Source of the DNA: Coturnix japonica
Lineage: Eukaryota > Chordata > Aves > Galliformes > Phasianidae
Assembly: GCF_001577835.2 (NCBI RefSeq)
Contig: NC_029516.1
Location: forward strand, 22,503,648-22,567,647
Length of the DNA: 64,000 nt
Direction of reading: 5' to 3'
Positions 44,826 through 56,800 of this stretch are shown piece by piece (the stretch's first letter is position 1; each line of letters starts with the position of its first letter). A model generated the notes under the pieces. That model saw only the letters and a program-made list of their open reading frames with translations. It searched no databases and was not told the origin of the DNA. Position numbers and translations under genes: made by a program.

Positions 44826-45226
44826 ATGGCAATCTTCCTCGAGATAAGCCCACACAGAAGACTGCTTCCCGGCCGCTCATCTGAAGCTTTTCTCTCCCTC
44901 TCTCATTCCTCTGGCTTTGTCCATCTGTGTCCCTCAGACAAAGGATTTTCCAACCCTTGACCAGGACTTGCTTGGGATGTTCGAATCCCCCCTGTGGCGC
45001 AAGTAGTAGAAGTGCCACTCTGCAGCACAGAGGCTTGAATCCCGGGGGTTGGACTCGATGATCTCTAAGGTTCCTTCCAACACGCACAAGACTATTACTA
45101 TTACTATTGCTATTGCTATTGCTATTACTATTACTATTACTATTACTATTACTATTACTATTACTATTACTATTACTATTACTAACTATTACTATTACTA
45201 TCACTATCACTATCACTATTACTATT
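44826..45226 (+). mobile_element. Candidate SINE: tRNA-like head, CR1-type tail, microsatellite
   Basis: An RNA polymerase III A-box-like motif (TGGCGCAAGTAG, 44995-45006) sits in a D-arm-like hairpin TGGC...GCCA. It is followed by CTCT...AGAG and a B-box-like GGCTTGAATCC (45032-45042). A second, stronger B-box match TGTTCGAATCC is at 44978-44988. The head runs directly into a CR1-type tail (TTGGACTCGATGATCTCTAA, 45049 on; TTCCTTCCAAC) and then an ACTATT array. The 5' boundary is uncertain; 44826-44970 is unidentified. Head plus CR1 tail is the design of CR1-mobilised avian SINEs. The alternative is a CR1 subfamily with chance matches to Pol III boxes. Confidence 0.45.
45091..45226 (+). repeat. 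ACTATT hexamer microsatellite
   Basis: About 136 bp of ACTATT repeats, with blocks of GCTATT near the start, one ACTAAC break at about 45181, and ATCACT variants near the end. It lies at the tail of the candidate SINE. The long valine-isoleucine and serine-asparagine frames across it are artefacts of the repeat. Confidence 0.95.
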
Positions 45227-45265
45227 CCAACTTGAGATGTCCTGTGATTCTCTGATTCCATGATT
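45225..45265 (+). mobile_element. CR1 3' terminus, right part of the interrupted copy
   Basis: TTCCAACTTGAGATGTCCTG followed by GATTCTCTGATTCCATGATT matches a CR1 terminus. This is plausibly the far end of the CR1 whose left part is at 44711-44820. Confidence 0.65.
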
Positions 45266-48200
45266 AAACCACCTGAGTCTGTTCTCTCATTTTCTGAAAA
45301 GGGGTCTATCTGAATTGCTACGGCTCTGAAGAGTACAATTCTACAGAAGTGAATTTGATTAGGCCCTTAGGGCTGCTTGAATCTCAGACTAGAACATTTT
45401 AAGGAGGAGGCACTTAAATCCTAGTTCTCAGAAAGCCTTCAACAACATAAATTTTCTGCTGTACATTTTTCGCATATAGATAACAGTTGTGTTTGGAAGA
45501 ACAAATTTAAAAAAGCACTTGAATCTCTCACATGAAACTTCATTAGTCTTCTTCCTTGTCCTCAGTCTGCCTTCTACAGACTCTTATCTCCTGGTCCTGC
45601 ATTTCCAAATGTGTCTCCCATGGGACTCTCATACAGAGAGGCGAGAAGAGAACAGATCCAAGGATAAGCAGTGTTGAAAGGTCAGTGCTTTTCTAGGCTT
45701 TGACTCAGAAATTTGTCCTTTATAGATTTTCAGACTCTGAAGCCTGCTATTTTAACTTTCTGAATCTCTGAAGAATACTTCAGGAAGATAAGATTTGGCA
45801 ATCATAAAAATAAATGATTGGTAAACTTCAATTGGAACTTCCTACCCACTCCTTGCTCATCAGATTTCTTAACTCCGATCTGTTGGGATTAATAGCAAAC
45901 AAATTAGGTGAAACAGCTGTTAGGCTGCTAAAGTTGTGTTTTCTAGTGGTACCAGGAGAGTCCTGTGTGAGCACAAGGGAGTGTGAAAATCCCCTCTGCT
46001 GAGACAATGAGCAGGTCCTGCTTATGGGGTTGGGGCTGATTGTGCTGGGGCAGACATGAATGCTGGTACATTTGTGTTTGACAGAGTTTCTGAATCAGCA
46101 CAGCCTCTGCAGTTACATCTATACACAGTGTTTCTGGCTGACATAGCCTTTATTTGGATTTCTTTTTTAAATGAACTATAACTTAAGTACAGCTTTCAGT
46201 TATATATGGATAGCATTTGCTTTAGTTGTTGCAAAGAAAGTATCATTTTATATTGAGAGGTGTTTCCATGACTACTTTTACTGAAAAGGCAGCTGATGTT
46301 TCTTAAAATAATAAAAGAGCAGCCCCATCTTTATAGTCTGAGAGCCTCCCTGTCCCTTTGAAAGGGCCTCCTTCCCAGAGGATGCCAGCTTCCCTGGGTA
46401 TAAACTGATACAGGCCAGAATCAGGTATCTTGCAAAACTCTTCTACTTTTTCTATAAAGAAAGAATTTATTGCAGATTTGAAATTTAGTTTTAGTAGAAT
46501 AAAGCTCAGGTGTTATGCAAGAACGCTCAATATGCAAATTAATTATTCAAGATATTCCCTCTATCCACCAAAATTCCTCTGCTATGAAAAATACCCAAAA
46601 CATTCCATATGAAATCTTATCTTTAAAACAGTAGGTGCTCTGCACATCGGTGCATCTGTTCATACCTTTCCCCACACAGCTTGCCTGTGTCAGCTGCTGT
46701 TAAGGCAGTGTCTCACAAATGGATGTTCCATTCCAAGAGCCCTAAAACCCTTTTAATCTTCCTCTGCACACCAGTTCCCAGAGAGCATAAACAAAATGAG
46801 TGATATATTGGAGTTTGGACTTTTAAAGCTAACAGCTGGCTCATGTTCTCATTGTGGTCTGTATCTGTGGAGATCTCTGGCCATTTTGTTTTCTATAAAG
46901 CTTCCATTTAGTTCAGTACACAGTGAAATACAGTCAACATTCAAAACTTTCACAAACATCCCTTACATTCCTTCATTCACCTTACACATAATCCAATACA
47001 AAGTAGCCTGAGGTTATTATTATCTATCAGTATTCACGTTTATGACTTATTCTGAATGACTGAGCACAATGTTACAGAGTATTGCACCCACATCTCCTGT
47101 AAGCAGTAGAAGTCTGGGTTCATAATGCAAGAATTTGAAATTATTTTCAAAAAATATCATTCTGACAAGGTTAAAACAAGAAAAAATGTTAACAGTAATT
47201 TCCATGGAAGAAAATATGTTTCTTATTGCTTCATCAATGATATGAAAGTTATATAAGCCTGACACTTGACCCTGTGGTCAGCAGCCTCCATGGTACTAGG
47301 TATCACAAGTGTTAGTGCCAAAGAATCTAAACTGTCACCTGAGTACACAGTGTGCCTTCTTGTTCACAGACAATGTAGGCAGAGAACAGCACATTTTCAG
47401 GTGTGCTACAGCAGAGGCATGTCAAAATATTAGGGCATGAATTCGGGGACATGAAAGCAGGTAGGTGAAATGAGGTTTTCAGTGGGAAGCAAACAAGCTG
47501 GAGGACAGAGTATTTCTGGTGAGTTTCCAGCAATTATTAGACTTCCGTGATTAACATGGGATTTTGTCAAACACAGAACAAGCTTCTGTTTGCTGAACCT
47601 TTAGGCTTTGTTAGCTCAAAGTGGAGGGTAGTATGTGAAGAGGCATCTTGGGAAAGTTGCGTAATACTTTAAGATAAATACTTTGGCTGGAGTGACTCTA
47701 TTATACTGATGGTACAGGGGGCAAATCCTTCTGCACAGGTGTGAGGCTTGGGTCTGACATATTAGAGATGCAGTTTTTACTTCAGATCAGTGTAATCTCT
47801 TACTCACAAAGGTTACCGAAGGCACAGGTTCAGTAGAGAGGGAAGATAAGAACTGATTCCTTATTATAAAAGTTACTATCATTTATTTGCTGTGAAGATC
47901 AGAGAGAGGGAATCAGAAGTTATTTCTGGTGAAAGGACGTTTGTGATACTGTGATGACCTCAAATGGCCAGTGACTGAGAATCTCCCTTGTGTCTGTCAC
48001 CACAAAGCTTATGGCCTGCAAGCTTAGGGTTTTGTTCAAGGCTCATCTTTGACAACCAGCAGATGAATAACTCATATCCTCATTTTGTCAGGTTAATACT
48101 TAATGGGAATGAACAGGTACCTGTCTTTGTCCAGACTGCAGTGCTATAGTGCTACAGCTGTAATAAAAGTATGGAATAAATATGAAAAGTTTAAATTTTC

Positions 48201-49634
48201 TATAATAGCCACAAGAGAAAAAGATGGTGAGCTGAGTCTTGCTAACAAGGTGCTCAGTAGGACATCACTGCTAAAAAACACACAATGTTCTTACCAGATA
48301 TTGCACTGTGACATAAAATCGCTATATTTCCAGTTACAGGTCACTAAGGTTTTACTGTCTTATACATTTCTAATGGAAGTGATAAGTGGCATGAACTATG
48401 TCTCAGGGCTTCTGAAGTCCCCATTCTACTGCAGCACTTTACTAAGGAAGTTCAGGCAGAAAATGCAAAAAAGAATCCTTGTATGAGCTCATTGGAAAGG
48501 GGTGAAGGTTTAACCTAATGTAAAGCTGAGCTGTTAAATTGTCTATTGCTAAAAATGCAACTTATATAAATCTGCAAGTTTCCCACGCAATGCCAAATAA
48601 TGTTAACTTAGGAAATCCTGGAGCTGTGGTATGTGGCAGGCTGTATACTCTGAGTTATGATCATTAATTATGAACATGATTTACAGTTCCTTCGGGATGA
48701 AGAGAGATTTGATGCCAGCATTTTTGACTTGTAAATACTCTAAAATATCTCCCACCATAAGAGAACTAGATCTTCTTTTTCCAGGCACGTAATGATTTGT
48801 ATTAATTAGATGAATAAAGGACACTGCTGATATCTGGGTCCAGTAAAAATAAGTGAAAGAAGCAAATAAAAATGCAAACAAAAAAGGATCTGATATGGCA
48901 CGGTGTAAAGTTTAATCCAAATAAGGATAAGAGTGTATCTTTCATAGGGCTTCATCAACATTAAAAATGTAGTTAAGCTGGTAAATGTACAACAGCTGGC
49001 AAATAGCATGCGCCAAGTCCTATTTTAGTTTAGTAAGAGAAAACTGAAGCTTATTAAGTGGTTGCTGTGATTCTGAAGACATCCTGGCAGAGATTCTAGA
49101 ACATCTTTTTCTTTCTGATGCTATTAAATTACCGTACTTCATTAGGAGACCTGTGGCTTTGAAAAAGGAGGAATGCACAGCAAGTTGCTGGATTGACTAA
49201 AACAAAGCAAACAGAAAACCAAGAAAGGCAAATAAACCCATTCCACACCCAGTTAAATAAAATGGCCGAGAAACAGGTGTGAAAGCAATTCACTGTACAG
49301 TTCTGGTCATCTGCACAGACAGGAGAGTGTGAAAGCCAGTTTAATAACTCCTAAAGAGTTGAATTGCTGTATTTAAATACTAATTACCTATTTTCCTGAA
49401 ATTGGCACCCATTTTAGAAATGCTGGTTCTGGTTTTTATAGAATCGTAAAAATCAGTCACTAAAATGAATGCCAATAGATTCTGAAAGCTCTATAAAAAC
49501 TATAAGTTTTAGTTCTATCCTGTTTTTAAACTGAAAACTGAAAACACATCCTGGAGGGAAAAAAAAGAGCAAAAATCTTATTTCTGGGGGCTTCAGTCAT
49601 CTATTAGGTTTTTCTACGGTTATTAGTTACTTGA
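45266..49634. other. Intergenic, no gene seen
   Basis: AT-rich unique sequence. The longest frame (48103-48486, + strand) has no recognisable domain. Confidence 0.55.
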
Positions 49635-50002
49635 CCTCATTGCAGCCTTTCAATACCTGAAGGGAACTTACGCCCAGGAGGGGAGTAAACTCTTCGAAAA
49701 GGCTGATAATAGCAGGACTAGGGGAAATAGTTTTAAGTTAAAAGAAGGAAGATTTAGATTGGATGTTAGGGGGAAGTTCTTTACTAGGAGAGTGGTTAGG
49801 TCCTGGAACAGGCTGCCCAGGGAGGTTGTGGATGCCCCGTCCTTGGAGGTGTTCAAGACCAGGTTGGACGGGGCCCTGGGCAACCTGATCTAGTAAAGGT
49901 GTATGTTTGGTGGCCCTGCCAGGCAGGGGGGTTGGAACTACATGATCCTTGAGGTCCCTTCCAACCCGGGTCATTCTGTGATTCTGTGATTCTGTGATCT
50001 GT
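49635..50002 (+). mobile_element. CR1 LINE 3' fragment with octamers
   Basis: This copy runs from the end of ORF2 (CATTGCAGCCTTTCAATACC, GAAGGGAACTTACGCCCAGG) through GGCTGCCCAGGGAGGTTGTG and GGACGGGGCCCTGGGCAACC. It ends CCTTCCAACCCGGGTCATTC with octamers of the ATTCTGTG type. It is the best-preserved CR1 3' end in the window. Confidence 0.95.
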
Positions 50003-50044
50003 GAGTATCCTCAGGCACTGTGAGATAGATGGAAGACCAATTTA

Positions 50045-50850
50045 AATTACTGTTGAGATGTACTGCCAGAGCCTTCTCCAAGATGAATAAATCCAGCTCT
50101 TGCAGCCTTTCTTTGTAAGAGAGGTGCCCTCACCCTTGGGTCATCTTTGTGGCCTCCTCTGGACCCCCTCCAAAAGCTCCACATCTTTCTTGTACTGGAG
50201 TCTCCAGCCCTGGATGCAGTATTCCAAATGGGGCCTTGCAATGGCAAAGTAGATGGGGACGGTCACCTCCTTCACTCTTCTGGCCACCCTCTTTTGATGC
50301 AACTCTTGATACAGCTGGCTTTCTGAGCTGCAAGTCCACACTTCTTGCTCATGTCCAGCTGTTGTTCATCAGGACCCCCATGTCTTCAGCAGGGCTGCTG
50401 TCAATGAATTTTCCCAGACTGTACACGTATCTGGGATTGCCCCAACCTAATTGCAGCAGCTTGCACTTGTCCTTGTTGAAACTCATTAGGTTCTCATGGG
50501 CTCACTTTTCAAGCCTGTCCAGGTGGATGGCATCCCTTCCTTCTATTGTGTCAACTGCACCTGCATGGTGTCATCAGCAAACTTGTTGTGGGTACATTTG
50601 ATGGTCTATGTCATTGATGAAGATATTGAAGAACGTCAGTTCCAAGATGGACCCCTGGGGAACACCACCTACAACCAGCCTCCACCTTGACACAGAGCCA
50701 CTGGCCAATCCTCTGGCTATGGCCATCCAACCAACTATTTATCCAATAAACTCTCCAGACTTCAAGTTCATATCTCTCTGACTTAAAGGATATGAAGCAG
50801 GACCATATCAAAGGTCTTGACAAGTCCAGGCAGAAGACATCAGTTGTGTT
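50045..50850 (-). mobile_element. CR1 LINE fragment with part of the reverse transcriptase
   Basis: The longest CR1 piece here lies opposite in direction to, and about 40 bp from, the copy ending at 50002. On the minus strand it encodes the C-terminal part of ORF2. FADD, the CR1 form of the reverse-transcriptase catalytic YxDD motif, is at 50581-50570 (NKFADDT), and [12 protein letters not shown] and [16 protein letters not shown] lie further on. The frames are broken, so it is inactive. It lacks the 3' UTR and terminal octamers. Confidence 0.92.
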
Positions 50851-53800
50851 CCTTTGTCCACAGAAGTTGTTGCTCTATCATAGAAAGCTACCCGTTGAAC
50901 TAACAGAGCTGAATTTTACCCACCCATTAATGTCATGGGCATGGTAGTAATTCAAAGGTAAAGCCTTTGTATGATTTATAAGATTTTATGATTATACAGT
51001 CTTATTTTTTTATCTATTTGCATGACAGTTAATTTGGGATATATTATAAATACAAACATATATATATTTGGGACAGATATAAATATAAACATGACATAAA
51101 TATCCTTATATATATACACACATATATAGTTTTAGTTTTCATCTTTACAAAGCAATAAATTCCTAACTGTAGAAATGAGAACATGAAATAACAAAATAAG
51201 ATTCAATCTGGAATACCGTGGGCTGATACAGACGAAAAATGAATTCAAAACATATATATTGAAGTAAAAAATAAGAAAAAGTAATTGAAAAGCAGCAATA
51301 TAGCAGAGACCTGAGGGTTGCAATAGACAGGAAATTATAAAGCCATTTCAAATGCAATATAGTAATAACTTACAGGGAATAATAATATTTTATCTATCTG
51401 AATGAAGATCTCAAAATGATTCATGGACTTTATACATTGCAATCATTTTTCACATGATTGGAAAACATTCATAGTCGAGGTGTTTTTTCTTATGTTGAAT
51501 TCGCTTGTTACCCTTTAGAAACATACAGTTGTTTGTAATTAGGTCTTGCTGCTTGGATCACTGCTGTGTGGCAATAGGGTTGATGCCAAGACACCCAGTG
51601 CTGTGTGTCCAGCAGGATGAGAGCAGAGTGTTGGTATGTTTGGGGCAGCATTCCCAGCTGCTGGTGGGATTTCCCCTTCATGGCACCTCCTACCTTTCCT
51701 TCTGAAGTGCCTCAGTTTTTCAGAAAACACTCAGCTAGAGCTTTCCCCAGACAGCCCCAGAGGAGAGAGTGGGAGAGGAGGTTTCCTTGGTGGAGGTTTT
51801 CAAGCAAACCTGGGGTTGGTTTAGAGGGAAAATGTCTTATGCCAGTATATTGTGGGTTTACACTTTGCAAACAGAGATGAGCTTTGAGGGATACTGTAGT
51901 GCCTGGGTGATCCATGGATGTAACTAAGAAATTATAATTTTCACAGAAGATTCACTATTAAAAAAGGGCTGCAAACTCTTGATGGCTGTGCTTTTACTTA
52001 ATTCAATAACCGTACAGCACCGTTTGCATCCACACAGATATCTGAATTGACCATTCAGAAAGCAGCACGAGGCTTAACCTGGGAAATACAGTTACAACAG
52101 CTGTCCTGTGCTACATCCTGGTGTTTCAGTTAAGGTTAAAGGCCCCACTGGAGTCTTGGTTTTCTACAATCATTAATCTTATTCAGAGTATTCAAATTAT
52201 AAGAGTTGATTTCTCATCAGCATTCCATGTTTTTTTAGACTTGATAGATCTAGCTTAAACGTTCAGCAACCACAGCAGGACATAGTAGGGGATGCACAGA
52301 AAAACGTTCCTTGCTTTACACAGTAATTTTTCCAGAACTCTTTTTTTAAGCACTACTGCCTGCTACGAACAGTGTGGTAAACATCATTCTTGAGGAAACA
52401 CCCAGCATTGGATGATAAGAGCAGCATGTGTGTTATTGGGACATGCAGTAGAAGCAGTCAAAGGATTTTCTCTCAGGGAAATTATTGTTGTGACTCCCTG
52501 ACGCTCTGTGCCATCTGGGGGAAAAAGCAACACACTAAGAGGGAATACTTTCAAATACAGATATGAGTACTTATCATTCCTCTGCTGGTATGTGTGTCTG
52601 CATGTGTCTACTCACTGATTTTCCATTTATGCAACAGGGATTTTCCAGGAGGAGGTATTCACCACTGAAGTATTTGGATCCTGCAGCTGCAGGTTTAGAA
52701 GCTGGAGAGTGCCCAGATGTTTCCAGCTTTTGTCAGTTCCTGCGTTGGATGACTGCCCCAGCTCCTACAGCCAACACATTGCCCTTCCTCTTTTGGGTAG
52801 TAAAGTAAAAGGGTATTGTTTCTGCTGGGCTTGCTTTTGAAAGCAAAAGGAGCAGGAAAAAATAGTGTATTTTGAAAAATATTGTGTATAAGGCTCTCTT
52901 ATGCCCTTATATAGAAAAGAGATATTCAAGAGTGCTTGAAACACACAGAACAGTTGAATGAGGATGGGACAGACTCTGAAATGTGGTTGCAGGATGTGTG
53001 CCCTAAGGCTACTAGCAATACCAGTACCCATGAGGATCATTTCTGGATGAAATTTGGAGGCTGTGCTGATAGACCCACTAGATGGAGAAATAGTTTCAGT
53101 GTAGGGTGACTAAAATGACATTGCTTCCCCGACATGTTGCACAATGCATATTTCAAGCCTGCTGAAGTATTACCTGTAATAGTACTATGGGCTCTGCTCA
53201 GCCACCCTGCCTGGCTCAGGACTCCAGAGCATCCAGGGTCCTCGAGGCCTCAAGTACACGCAATTGTATTCTCATTCTGAGTTAACTGCTAAAAGCATCC
53301 AAATACACTTGAATGGAAGATAATGCCACTCCTGAATGAAAATGAGTAAACACTGCTGAGTTCCTTCTAATTGTCACCAACTGACAAGGAAAAATAAGCT
53401 GTCATAAATAGTTGCTGGGAGGAGTATTATGTATGTCTACATCTGATGGCTGATAAGTCAAAATTATCAAGAAGAAAGGTGTTGCTCCGAACACTGGGCT
53501 GAAAGATAACCAAAGAAATGTTTTAAATATCTCTATTTTATTAAATGTAGGGGAAAGCAAACATTTCCTGGGAGGTGGCTGCATGCCTTTAACTGGAACT
53601 GAATTTAGGCCTAAAATTAGGATTGTTTTTCATAATGAAGGATTGTTAAGATGTAATGATTTAGTTGGGCAGGAGTTCCTGTTTGGTAAATACTTCTGTG
53701 AATTTGTATATCCAGACGGAGTTCCTTTGGTTGCATTAGTACATAGATGCATCAGATCTGATTTCTTATGTGGGCTTGGAGCTTTATTATCCAATGAACA

Positions 53801-56800
53801 TGTTGGTTTGGTTCAGTCTGCAGTCTCAGTTTTGTTATGGTGAGTTCAGAATGGTGAATTTCATGGGAAGTCAGAGTGTACTGGAGGTGCATTTAGGGCT
53901 CTGTCCCTAAGATGCTACAAAGTGCATTTTACTCAGTTGGTCTCCCAGTCTGAAGTTTTAAATTACTCATATTTGTATAAAAAGCATGTTTCTAAATATA
54001 TTAATACCCACACGTTTCTTTTCATCTTACTTTATGTAGCAATATGCCTTATGTACTGTTGGAAGTCTTTTACCAGAAAGATCTTTAAGCCATAGAATTA
54101 ATAATTAAATGTTCTTTCAGAAGCACAGCATGTTTCTGTATACCAAGTTTTCCAGCACAGCAGAACATCACTGAAGACTGATGCAGAAAATTTTCTGAAG
54201 TAGCCCAGGTTGCTTACTGCCTTTTGACATTAGGGATTTTTACGAGATGATTATTAATCTTGCTAATAGCATTTTCTTCCAATTTCTCTCTTCCAAAGTG
54301 TTCAGATGGCAGAATAAAGGCCTGTCTCTAACATAAGTCTTTCTGGACTCCAGATTGACCTGTGTCAGGGAAGGACATGCTACTCTGTTTTGAGTAGCTA
54401 CAGGAGTAGCATGAAGAACATGAGTGATATAACAAATGCCATGTCAGACAGCTCATCTCAACTGTGGAACAGCTTCCTTCCAAGACCTGTTGGCTAAATT
54501 ATTCCTTATTATGTTGGTTGTTGAATGCTCTCAGCTATTCAAAAGCTTTACGGAAGGCATGTAATGAATTCAGCCTATTCCAGAAAATGGATTTAAAATG
54601 GTATGTCACACTCTACCAGACTTGGTGAAAGACTTGTCTAACCCACTAACCTATTACTGGATTTCACTGGGTGCAAAGACAATGAGTGACTGTACTTGCT
54701 CAGCGTGCTTTTCCTATTTCCAATAAATTACAACTGATGGGCTTCCACAGCAGTAGGTATTATATTTGTACATTACATCTGTTAGTGACCTTTTATTCAA
54801 GTAGTCTATCTGGTTGCTTCCTAAACCACTGTAGATCTGTAGCCATGGCAGCATTTCTGTAGCTCTTTGAGGCATTTCCCAGTTCTCTCTTTCCCTCATT
54901 TACGACTCCAGGGACTTTTATCAAACCCATTTTATCCACTATATTTTCAATTCTAGAACTGAAGTGCAGCTGTCCATTTAAGTGTCCATGTTCCTGTTAC
55001 AGAAGCTGTTCCATCATGGCTGAGGTCCTACAGGCAGCATTTCTCTGTGTTTTCCAGATCTTCTATACCTTTTCAAGACTAGAAGTTATAACTGTGTACA
55101 CTGAACATGAAGTAGGTATTGTACGGTTTTATGCAGGGAACACAATCACCTGAATACATGGGCCTTGTGCTGCTCAGAAAGCAAACTGGAGTTTCTATCA
55201 AGGTCTTCAACCCACATTCTTCCCTTGCTGCATTTATACTGAGGGTGGAGGGAAGCATTGTACTGCAAGGTCACCGGAGCAGAACCTGCTGATTGCTCAG
55301 CACCACACAAACAACTAAAAAGAAATAAAAACCCATTATGTAGAGAAAGACTCATCTTGAGAGAAATCACCACATATTCAGAAAATCATTTGAAATCCAT
55401 TTGTGCAATCAAATAATTTTGAGGCTTACCATGTAAAACCGATCTGTGGGAAATGAGTGGTGGAATTAAATGGATTCAGAAAGTGAACTTGACAGTATCA
55501 TATTTTATGCCTTTATCTCTTCATCTATATGTTTTTCTGTAGACCACAAACAGTTCAGCAATAAATCATACTTCTTGTTCTCGGATGTCTTTTCCTGTAA
55601 GTCAACCTCTTTTGAGCTCCAATTAATTTTGTCTTATTATTATACCTGTAGTGCAATTTGCAGTGTGGTTTTCCACTTCTAACACAACATCTGTTCATGT
55701 TCACCTTTTTTTACCAAGAAGGAAATAGACATTTTGGGCAAAAACTTATGTCTATATCTTCCATGCAAAAAGCAAACATAGTTAATCACTTCAAAGAATA
55801 CAAGGCTGTGTCAGTGTAAGCATGGTTAAACAACTTTCCAGCATCCCAGGTTGCTACATAGTTCTTTCTATGCCCATGAAAACAGATGAAACAGCAAGCG
55901 CTCCCATCATTCTCTCTGTAGTGTAAATGTACACTTAACCTATTTCGTTTTCTTAAGCTTGATGTCCAGAGGTAAATCAGATTAAAAGATTAATTTGGAC
56001 ACCTAAGATAAAATGCTGGATTCTGTTGAAGATTGTGGCCTTCAGGGATATGAGGTTTCCCAAGGTTGCAGAGGTGCTGCTTCTGTTTGCCAGCTCCCCT
56101 GTGACTTTGGGTGTACTCAGGAATATTGCCCATCCTTTCTGTGTAGATTAGAAAACCCATGGAAAGTATATCTAATAGTGGCTATGGGTGACATTTTGAT
56201 AGCAGAAGAGTTTTTGCCTCTTTAGTAGTTCCACAGGGCTTGCCACTTCATTTTTGGAACTGTAAATAGAAGCAAAATAGCATCAGTGTTAGTAATACAT
56301 GCCTTCAATCAACTTGGCTTAAAATGATGGCTTCCTAGAAATATCACACAAACACCCGAGTTGATGAAATATTATCTAGCAGTGCAAGGTGAAGCTCTTT
56401 GAAGTTTGGAGAGGTTACAGGAAAGCTCTAGTGTGGAATGTGGTTGTGTCAGTTGGATTTTAAGTACTCCTGCTCAGCTGCCTGCATTGTGGATGCCCAA
56501 ATGCTGCCAAATGCAGAATATTTTTACTCCGAAGTTCCCCAGGGGCTCTCTGTGCAAATTCAAAATAGCTTGGCATCTGTCTCAGATCTGTGTAGCTAGT
56601 AATTATGCATGGAAAAATACCTAATAGTATATCTGCGCTGAGTACTCCCAGGGGAACACCCTCCTGCCAATCCACGTTCTTTGGGAGATGTGGAACAGGG
56701 AGACATGGCAGGAGTGAACACGTTCCTTTCTAATTGAAACTGTAACAATGCACAGAGGAAAAAAAAGGATTTTTTATTTATATATATAAAGCATATGTAT

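Noticed and set aside
44978-45047. A functional tRNA gene
   Set aside because: The B-box-like motifs are good, but the T-stem does not pair, the A-to-B spacing is short, and the sequence runs straight into a CR1-type tail. A SINE head fits better.
44791-45261. 156-codon minus-strand frame with valine-isoleucine and serine-asparagine runs
   Set aside because: It is a translation of the ACTATT microsatellite and flanking CR1, not a gene.
50149-50601. 150-codon + strand frame
   Set aside because: It is antisense to the CR1 ORF2 remnant at 50045-50850.
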